Shown here: in pieces, positions 35,081 to 44,671 of the stretch
Layout: each line of letters opens with the position of its first letter
Position numbering within the stretch: the stretch's first letter is position 1
Assembly (NCBI GenBank): GCA_025331565.1
Contig: JAFREQ010000154.1
Coordinates: 12,501 to 76,500, forward strand
Direction of reading: 5' to 3'
Source of the DNA: Holacanthus passer
Taxonomy: Eukaryota > Chordata > Actinopteri > Pomacanthidae
DNA length: 64,000 bases
The notes under the pieces: generated by a model
Told to the model about the DNA's origin: nothing
The model's input: only the letters and a program-made list of their open reading frames with translations
The model's database searches: none
Made by a program: the position numbers and the translations under genes

Positions 35081-37579
35081 AATAAACAACTGTTGGATAA
35101 GTTCAACATGTCAACTTAAGAGGTGACAACAGGCCAAAGTGATGCAGTGATGTTCAATGGCTCGATGAAAGTACGTTTTCATGTTAAACTCACGGCTCAG
35201 AAACAGAAATATTGCTTTCATTCATAACATATTTCCGTTTGCTTCTACTTTGCGATATATTCAGTGTTAAGCTGCCGTCAGTGAAGCTCAGCGCTTCCTG
35301 CACATGTTTCAAATGAAAAGCTGACCAGAAAGAGGAGGTGTTATTTCAGTCAGCGGAAAGCTTTCATCGTACAGTATAATGAAGGTTTGGCAAAAGTCCA
35401 ACCAGGAAGATGTTTCTCACATTCTGCCTGTTTTGTCTCTGGGTGAGTTTCAGTTCCCTCCTTCTTCCTGTTCCAATCTTCTCGCTCACTTTGCTTTCTC
35501 ACGCCGTCAAAGTCTTTACATTCATAAAGTCTGACGTCACAATGTCTGAGCGATGATCTCTCTGCCTTCGTTCCTCGAGCCGAGATCTGAGGCCAGTTTC
35601 AGAGTTCAAGTCTTTGTCCGGACATTAAAAACAAACGCTCCCTGTTTTTGACTCAGATCCCTAAAACGTTTCCTCTGAACTCACTGTTAATATTCTGAAA
35701 CTCAGCAGTGATGAAATCCTGATGAACCATTTCTGTTCAGCTGGACGAGCTGCGAACAGCTGTTCAATCAGCTGTACAATCAGATTCTGTTACACAACAG
35801 CTGACGGTCCAATATGGCCGACAGAGGGTGCGTTTCATTACCCTCACGACGTATTTTTTTCCCAGGATGGCGAAGGCAAGTCATGAATATTCAATGAGTG
35901 TGAAACATTGTTCATCCAATCATAAAGAACAAACATGCCTGACGTCAAAAACTTTACTGACACTGTTTTTATCAACATGTCTTTCACCTTTGATTTATCT
36001 TCATGAATCTTTCATCATTTTTTGACAAGATTTGCCCAAGAAATTCTTTCTAACACGGTTTTTTTTTTTGAAGATTTAATCAGAATAATCTAAAAAGGTG
36101 GATCGGTAATGACTTTCTCTAAAGTGTTAAAAAGACGCTGGCTGGGTTCAGGGGTAACGTTCTGTTTGAATTTTTTCATAAACCCAACCAAGTAGTTTTT
36201 CTAAATCTCACAAACTGAGACAGAAAACTAAGATTAATGATAAAAAACACTGAAAATAATAAGTCAAGTTTCACACAGGGCACAATCTGCGGCCTCCGGT
36301 GCTTCAGATCAGCCAATAACAAAAGTTCGGAGGCGTCAGAAATTCAATTTACCAAGAAAAATGCAAACAAATGTTTTCAGTGCTGATTTTTGTTCGTTAG
36401 GTTATTTCAACAAAATATTAACACGTTTCAAAATTTGTAAGAAAGTTCGTCCATGTGCCAAAAGAACAAGTGTTTAGCTTTTGATGCAGGTCCAGCAGTT
36501 TTTTAAACGTTGTCGTAACGTTGTGTGAAAGAGTATTTTTACACATCTTTCTCATCCACTGCTGCAAAAATACCGTCGTGATTTTCACTGTGTGTATTCT
36601 GATACAGCGAAGCAGATAAAAAGATTCTGTTTTTATAAAAGTGCATTGAATGTGAATGAGAGAAGGAAGTTGAACCTTTCTGCTGTTTGAATGCACGGCA
36701 CCGTCATTACAGTGACGTAGAAGAAACAGCTTTGATGTAACACTGCGGCGTCGGACGATGATGAGGCTCAGAAAATATGTTTCCGGCTGCAAATCCGTTC
36801 TCAGCCTCATTTATCAAATGAGCTGAGAAAACAGTGTTGCCGTAGACGATCTGCAGATCTCATTCGCTCTTTGGTAAAACTCTAAACTCATTCTCACTCA
36901 TTAACACACACATTTTGCACTGTGATGCATTTGTGTGGCAAAACGGTAAATATGAGCGTCAGAAGCTGAAGACGACAACAACAGCTCATCGTTACCATTG
37001 TTCACACACGACGACTCCAAATTCTTCACACTTGAATAAACCAAACGAAAAACGTGCTGAATACTGCAGATATTCAACGCTGTATTCCTGTGGTGTAAAT
37101 GTACCGTTTTTTTAAAGATGTAAAATGGGTTTATTGAACACAATCAACATGTTTTTCTGTGGCTTCATGACCTGAACTCTGTGTTTTCCAGTTTTGAATG
37201 TGGTGTCTAATGACAGTGGTGTTTCCACACTGACTGTTTGTATGATCTGAAAACACTGTTTGATTTTGGGCTTTTGAGCAGATAAAATGCTTTTCAGGTG
37301 ATTGTTCGATGAGTCGGAGGTTTGGAGTTTAGAGAAAGAGGCGGAAGGTTTCTAGAAATTGAAACTGTGACCTGGAAACAGGTAACTTTCAGAGTCTGCT
37401 GCCTCTGTGTTTCTGTCGGAATGGAGGAGAAGCACTGCAGCATTTTGGCAATTAAGACTTCATCTATAAGCTATGACTGCTGATAAGTTATTATGGGACA
37501 CTGCGCCGCGCTCTGCTGATTAAATGAAGCCCCGAGCTGCTGTGATTAGTGAGACAGGACAATGGATGGCACACACACA

Positions 37580-37587
<8 letters not shown>
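35081..37587. other. gene-free stretch
   Basis: AT-rich DNA, probably intronic if the candidate 3'UTR exon is correct. ORFs up to 130 codons without domains. The last ~130 bases (37440-37560) look like a possible conserved element. Confidence 0.45.

Positions 37588-37634
<47 letters not shown>
37588..37634. repeat. (CA)n microsatellite
   Basis: About 23 AC units, preceded by a short CACACA-TCTCTC patch. Confidence 0.96.
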
Positions 37635-37636
<2 letters not shown>

Positions 37637-38361
37637 TGTACCACATCAGTTTGTGCTGCAGGAATCTGTTTTTCTACTTCAATTGTTACGACTCCTTCAT
37701 ATAATATCTGGGTGACACAATCACACTTTATTCCTCTTTATCAGTATCATCTTGCTGCTGTGACCTTTGACCTCTGAAGCAGCACAGACAACGTGACTCA
37801 GTCCCACCTGTGTTAGCTATGGATTAAATGCCTGTGTGTAATGTGACAGGTGATTCTCTGATGAACCCGGAGGAGCCACAGTTCCTACGTTTCTCAGGAG
37901 CTGAGACAGAATTGAATGCAGCTTTAAATCAATGTTGTTTTCAGCATTTTTTCACTAGATATTGTTTTATTTCCAAAAACACGTCTAACCCTGGCGATGC
38001 AGCTAAAGTTGCCTGATTTACGCCACATAAACATTTTGAAAAAAAACATGATGCATCTTTGCTGCTAAGTGACTTTTTTACTGTTGATCACTTTTAGTGT
38101 CAGAAAAAGCAGGGCAGAGCGCATGTGATGGCTGGAGAACAGTTAAATATAATAAAGAATTTAATACCCCAAATATTTTTTTTTGTGATGCAGGCAGATG
38201 CTTCAACATCATATCCAAAGTACACAAGCAAAATCTAATTTTGTGTTTGGTGCAATACAAACAGAAAAATGCAGAGGTGAAAGGAGCTGTGTGAGAAATG
38301 TCTTTTTCTCTTTTACACAAATTTAATCTTTGAGGCTGTGGCAAAAGACGAGGTCAGCGTG

Positions 38362-38363
<2 letters not shown>
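37635..38363. other. gene-free stretch
   Basis: Unique AT-rich DNA; nothing recognised. Confidence 0.5.

Positions 38364-38391
<28 letters not shown>
38364..38391. repeat. (CA)14 microsatellite
   Basis: Uninterrupted AC array. Confidence 0.96.
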
Positions 38392-38396
<5 letters not shown>

Positions 38397-41300
38397 TTCA
38401 CACACAAACAAACATAGGCACCGAAAAACAGCCTTTCAATTAATCACATCTAAACTAAACTAAATCCTATTCAACATCTCACAGTTTCTTTCCCTCTGAA
38501 GCCGGAGCCTCAGCAGAGTCTGAGCTGAATAACAACTCAGAAGAAGACCTGACGTTTGATTTATTCTCCTCGGTGTACCAGAGGGGCGGGGCTTCACGAC
38601 ATCGCAGCCGCATAACTGACACAGGTGAGCTGACTGTCGCTTCCTCGTCCTCAGTTTCTGGCGTTTAGTGTGACAAAGCAAACCGTCTGGCACTGAACAC
38701 GGTTGGAGTGTCTGGTCCAGCAGAGACGAGCGCCAAGCAAAGCGAAGGCATCAGAAAAGACAAGCAGGAAAGATACTTCAAGTAAAAGCAGAAGAAAGTT
38801 ACTGGAAACCATTTTCACCTTTTCCAGATTAATTAGCATTTTAAAAGTTTTGTTTCGTCCTGATCTTCAGTCATTTTGCAGCACAGGTGCAACTAAAGTC
38901 TGGAAGTTACCAATAAACATAATTCATATTCAGTACATGTGTCTATATGAATGTATATGTGAATACAAGGACTGAGGGATATATGTAATATAAGTGTGTG
39001 ACTCATACGTGGCCACAACGACACAGAGTTAATTACAGTTGATTTAACAACATCATCATGAAGAGAAAACAAAAACCATTTGAGCGTGTGTGTGTTTACT
39101 TCCTGATTTCTTCGTAATAAAACCATAGAGATATGTGTGACACACTAAACCAGTAGCACAAGTAGAGCAGCATCTCAACGATGACAGTTACAATATGTTG
39201 TTTGGTGTTTCGGCCTCGTTAAGTCAAATCAAGTAAGTAAAGTTACATTCAGATGTGTTTTATTGATTCAACTTTTCATTTGTTAAAAAAAAACTGTTGT
39301 TTCTCCCATAAAAAGTCACATAATCTCACTTAAAAATAAATCGGTGACCATTTTGTTGAAGCATGAAAGGTAATATTACAAATACTGTGCTTCTTAAATT
39401 CTCTTTGTTGGTGAATTTACTCTGAAGTGTTTTTCAATTTGTTAAAACGTTAAATGAACATATTTCTTCAGTGAACGGCTCCGAAGAACCGAATGCACCA
39501 AAAATGCATGTGAAACTGACGCTGATGAGACGGATCGACATGTTCAAAGCTGTTCAGCTCACATTAAAACGTCCAGAAACGTAAGAAGGTGATGTGACAA
39601 TATGTTTGTTTGGTTTCAAGAAAAAAACTCTTCTCTGTAAAACTCTCACTCTGGTTCATGTTTGTGCGGCTCAGAGTAAATCTAATTGTGTTTGTTAAAG
39701 GCTTCAATCTGATTAGAGCAATCTTTCTTTTTTTAGCCACATTTCCCAGTTTGAGTTGCCACCACATATTGAATTTTCAGAGTTGGAGTGCGACTCCGAA
39801 CTGGAGCAGCTTCTCCATCAACAGTGTTTGGTGGATTCCAGCATTCACCTGCCACAGTCAGTAATCCAGGAGCCAAAGCGACTTGGAGAGCACAACTCAG
39901 CCTGGATGATAACTGGCACCTGAACTGAGCGTCTGGCAGAGCCGGCGAGTGTGTGGCCACAGTCACAAACTGCCAGAGTTTAGATAGCAGCTCATGTTCA
40001 TTTATCCTCCTGCTCACAAATGGAGTCAGACGAAAACAGCTCGCTGCTCTCGGCCTGTTCAACCTTCCTGCCGCTCGTCTTTCACTGGTTAAAGTCAGGA
40101 CGGATTAACATGCGTGACGTTAAAACTTCAATTCTCTGGTTTGTGTGAAGAACGGCTTCGTTCAGAGCGTACAGTTTGTTTGGGTGAACGTGAACTTCTG
40201 CTCACCCACAATGCATTGTGACATCATCAGGTAGCGTTGTTTCAGATTCAGATGAAACGGCCGCCTTCTCATCACGTCCCTTCAGCTGCCGTCGTTCTAA
40301 TCATGTCTTCATGTCTCATTTGTGATTTGATAAAGAGTAAATTCATCATATCTCTGTTTTCAAGCTACACATAAAACCGCCTCTGCGCTCGACTCACACT
40401 GACTCATAGTTCTTCAGAATTAATGTTAACATAAAGTCAACTAAAGGAAATTTGTTTTCGTGTGTGAAGGAGCTGATTTTATGTCTTTATGTCTGAAAAA
40501 CCAACAATATTTTGCCTCAAAGTATTTTTGAATCGAACTGAAGTGAAAGTGTCCAAATGTCAGATTGAAGCAGGAAAAAGAATCAGACGACATTATCAGA
40601 CGTCGCTGACAGGAAGAGTTTTATTTACTAAATCTACAGCTGTTGTTGGTTATTCAAAACGCGGCATATTGATTATTGATTTTAGCTGTCAAGCCTCGAT
40701 TTTGAAGACACTGAAAAGTGGTGACAAATCTTTCAAGCGCGACGATGTCAGAAGTCGAGTCTCCACCTTGTTTACGGCTGTTTGTCTTGAGGAAATCATT
40801 TGAACAGATTCTATTTTGATAAGCAGAAGCTGCACGGAAACATTAAAACTTCCAATCTTCTGTCAGAACAGACAGTGGAGGGAGGAAGCGGCAGACTCTC
40901 TCTGTCGTCACACTTTGCCCCAGGCGGAGGCTTTTATCTATCAAACTTTACCACACCAGGGGGGCTGCTGCTATTTTAGGCCTCCAATAATGTTCCTTTT
41001 TTGCCTAAATTTTCCTGAAGTTAGTGTTTGTTGCTGAGCAGCCGTGGCCAAAACTCACACAGCTACACACACACACGGTGACTGGCTGGACTAGTTTTGT
41101 TTGTTGCCTGGGATCGAGGTGTTGGCTTCAACACTGACAGACTGGGGGGTGGAGGGGGGCCGCCGGGGACCGTCAGGACCTCGCTGAGTTAAATCACTTC
41201 GCTGGTTCCTCAGTTATATGGAACAGTGCAACTCAAACTCATACTGGTCCAACAGAAAGAACATAAACACAAGCAGGAGGGTCGGAGGTTTAAAAGTTTA

Positions 41301-41750
41301 GAAATGCACTGGCATCAATATCGGATCTGTTTCTATAAACTTAATGTTCTTTTTGGAGTTTTTGACCAGGAACAACTTTTGACAGGACACATGCACAAAG
41401 GTCGATTATCAGCACCTGTTTGTATCCGGAAGTTTTAAACCATGAACATTTCGTATTTGTAAAACTGTGAGACCAGAAAAGTCTTTTTAAAATGAGCGAT
41501 CTCGTCCCATCGAGCTGAAGCAGGACGCACGACGTGGAGCAAAAGCTGGAAGCTAGAAAACTTTCGACTGACTGGGCGTCGTCTTCAAGTCCAGCAACAG
41601 TGAAGATTGAAAGTTTGAAGAAAACTCAGCTTTGCAAACGCTTCACGAGGAAAGAATACGTTCAGCGTGTTTGTTGGATGTCAAGGATAAAAACATGCGT
41701 CTCGTAAAACTGAATGTTAACAAAGAAACTCCACAGTCATATTTAATTCT
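38392..41750. other. gene-free stretch
   Basis: Unique DNA, intron or 3' flank of zhx2. ORFs such as 40489-40803 (+) show no domain. Segments 39730-40010 and 40890-41030 have candidate conserved-element texture. Confidence 0.45.
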
Positions 41751-41759
41751 CGCTGCTGC

Positions 41760-42050
41760 TTCTTTCACTGCAGACGTGTTGCTCAAATCAGAGATGCCCC
41801 AATGAAAAACCTAATTCACGCTTCACTTAATTGCCTGAAAGGAGGCCATTTGTCTTTTTTGACATTTTATAGAATAAGCGATTAATCATTTAACTGAGAA
41901 ATAATTAACGCTTGTATTGATAGTGAAGGTAATTCAGTTGGAGGTCTAATTAAAAGACATTGCCCTTTTAACATGTAAAAAATATTTTATTTTTGGCATC
42001 AATATGTCTTTTCATAGAATTGTCTGAGTTCAGTAAATTCAGGGCCTTCA
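41760..42050. promoter_or_regulatory. Candidate conserved non-coding element rich in TAAT cores
   Basis: Between about 41809 and 41956 there are at least five homeodomain-type ATTA/TAAT cores: CTAATTC, CTTAATTGC, GATTAATC, AATAATTAACG and TCTAATTAAAAG. Repeats are absent. It lies just downstream of the last zhx2 coding exon. The assignment is an impression from composition. Confidence 0.35.
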
Positions 42051-42191
42051 TTTCACCTACATCCTCCTGATCGACAGTTTAATCTCACAATAGACAAAAC
42101 CTCCGGTAACACAGAGCTCAGAGCAAAGATCAGAGCTGAAGGACGACAAAGCGACAAAGCAGCGAGACGCCGACCGAACGGCTCTCACCGT

Positions 42192-42372
42192 TTATCCAGT
42201 CAGTCTCCCAGACGCGTCCTCCGCCATCTTCCTGTCTCGGTCCAGGAGCAGCTCCTGTCCCCTCCTCGAGCGTCCGTCCTGCAGCCAGCTCCCGAACACG
42301 TCCCGCGCTCCTCCCACCACTCCCCCGTTCTGTCCCCCGTTCTTCAGCTCCGCCGCGTTCTGCTGCCTCAGC
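42192..42372 (-). CDS. zhx2: zhx2 second (last) coding exon
   Basis: Acceptor on the minus strand: TGATCTCCACAG, with the exon starting at 42372. Joining it to the first coding exon (which ends with two bases of a codon) completes an Arg codon and opens a frame of 59 further residues ending in a TAA at 42192-42194. The peptide has a degenerate homeodomain third-helix look (VFGSWLQDGRSRRGQELL), compared with the WF-x-E-R-x-R pattern of ZHX homeodomains. This suggests the intron cuts through the eroded fifth homeodomain. Exon length 181 bp fits 1 + 180 bases exactly. A strong donor begins at 42188, 3 nt after the stop, implying a further untranslated exon. Mammalian ZHX2 coding sequence lies in a single exon, so this split is unusual. 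The evidence is frame, splice consensus and homeodomain likeness. Confidence 0.72.
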
Positions 42373-44671
42373 CTGTGGAGATCAGACACTGACACTGACC
42401 CACCCACAATCAAACACTGAATCCTGATCAAGGAAAAGTGAACGTGAACGCTGACGCACAGAACTCTGACTGGTTTTTCACCAGAACCGAGAAAATATAT
42501 CTGAATATTTTATTAGACTTCGAGGATACAGACGACGTGTTTTAGTGAAAAACACTGAATGTAAATTTAAACATTTTACAGGACGTTTTAATGTTTGTTT
42601 TCTTACAACTCTTACAACATTTTATTATAATGTGTTGTGAAGCCATTTCTTAAAGATTAATGTCTTTTAGATTTATTTAAATGTCACAAAACTGTTTTTA
42701 GATAAGATCTTCTTATTGTCTTTATTTTGAAAAATATATGTTCAACGTTATTTCTCAGTTTATCTACATTGTTTCTCAAAATGAAAGACGTCCTGTATCT
42801 GTAGATGTCGGCACGTTACAGTTTCTCTCTGACAAAACACGAGTCAACATGAAGTGAAGAACAAATGTGGCACTGATAAAGGAGCAGAACCAAAAATCAG
42901 CAGATCGACAAATCATTTCTGTTTCTTTTGAAAGACATTTGTTTTTCAAGCTGTCAATCATCTTTCAATATCGAAGCAACTGAAGTGATTGCTCACGATT
43001 AGATTTAACAAAAGTGGGTCATAAGTGGGACATTTTTTTAATTAAAATGAGGAGAAACTAATAATGCAAATGATTTAATTCTGAAGGAGGACGCTCGCCT
43101 CGTGGAATATGAACTCTGAGATCATGAATCAGCTGAAACCGTGATGAAGACTGGGACAAACTTCACGTCAGGGCTTCAGTTTATACAAAAAATAATCAAA
43201 TTTTACTTCACTCAAAATTAAAAAGATCATTTTTAACTGTCACATCTTATGAGGAGCGAACCCTCACGATCTGAACCCTGATAGTTTCACTGCATTTACA
43301 GGAAATAAGCATCAAAAATGACTCTGTGCTCATCTGCATCACCGGCTGCACTTTGTTCTGTGCGAGTTTATAAAACCAACGGGAGCCAGAAGGATTTCAT
43401 TGTGCCGTTAGTGCAGGTTCATACTGTGGTGCTTTTCAAAGACTGAGCCTGAACCCAGAGCTGACTCGTGGGAAGAATAAAACTCTTGCCCAAATTATTG
43501 TGGAGATATTGGTTTCCCACCTAATGGCTCCGTTATTTGGCCAAACATGTCCCAAGCTCCTGGAAAGGAAGGCAGGCTAAATAAAGTCCCGTCGATTTGT
43601 AGGTTAATGTTCTGAAAACAATGTTAATGTGGCAATGAGAGAATAACGGCGCAGAGGCCTCGAGGGGACGCAGGAATGCATTGTGGACGCACGGGTCACC
43701 ACAGAAGGTGTCGCTGGGTAGAAAACGATACTGAAAGCGCTGCAGCTCGCTGAACACTGAACGAACAAAATACTGGAGGGAGGGACTTTTTCTTTCTTTT
43801 TGAAACGGAGGGTCTCAGGACAGAGGAGGCTCTGTTCTGGACAGACTGTAAAGCCCTTCAGCTCATTTTGTGACTGGGTTTTTTGGACTATATAAATAAA
43901 ATGAACTTGACCCAGATTGACCTCAATCGTTGGTCAAACCTACTGTTTCATATTCATTTGCATCATCTCGTCTATATTAGACACAAAAGAGGAGAAAGAG
44001 AAAGAGAAGTTACGAGAGATTCTGTCCAGTCAGTGAAACTACGTGGCCACAGTTTAGGTTTGATTTGTTCCTCGGCCAAATCATTCAGATCCTTTATGTA
44101 AATGTACCAGTGCAGGAATGTGACAGTGCTTCACTGCAAGTCCTGTCTTTTAATGTTTACTGAAGTAGAAGTACACAGTGTCAGCAGCAAACTTAACCAA
44201 CGGTAACTTGACGGACTGCTCATTTATGATGCTCCTCACATCAGCAACACGTCCCATTAAAACAACACCTTTTAGTTTTGATTTGTTTTTGTCCTTTTAC
44301 AGTTTAAATATAAGCTTATTTTAATTTAGCATAAATTAAAGAAATACATTTAACATATTTGGGCATTTAATTGCATTCACTGTTTAATTTAAAACAAATA
44401 TTTATCTGTGACTCTACAGAGCATTTGGGATTTTATTGTCTTGGTTGGGAAACTATTATAATCTAATCTGATGCAATAATCTTAAATATTACATTGTTAG
44501 ATCTGATCTGATCTGTGAAAAAAAAATCTCCCAAATTGTACAAAAGTAGTCTTAATGGATCAAATGTGACTGTTTCCCATTCAAATGTAAAAAGTTTTCA
44601 TAAATGACACCGAGAGGCCAAAACAAAATACATATGAGAAAAAACCTTTCAGTATTCCGGAACTACAGTAC
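42373..44671 (-). other. zhx2: zhx2 intron between coding exons (predicted)
   Basis: About 2.3 kb bounded by CAG|GTACTG at the 5' end and CTCCACAG at the 3' end, phase 2. It contains a dispersed repeat remnant (44083-44215) and a possible conserved segment (43440-43700). If retained, translation adds about 30 unrelated residues and stops at 44581. Confidence 0.65.
44083..44215. repeat. Dispersed repeat family A fragment
   Basis: Blocks CAGTGCTTCACTGCAAGTCC, TGTTTACTGAAGTAGAAGTA and CAGTGTCAGCAGCAAA resemble the other end of the 'AAGTACT' element seen at 3797 and 11282. Strongly diverged. Confidence 0.4.

Noticed and set aside
40489..40803. 104-codon plus ORF
   Set aside because: ATG start and mixed composition, but no recognisable family, no exon signals and AT-rich intronic surroundings.
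44581..44671. Continuation of the zhx2 frame to the stop at 44581
   Set aside because: A consensus donor precedes it, the sequence becomes hydrophobic and unlike ZHX proteins, and a phase-matched downstream exon exists. Treated as intron read-through.
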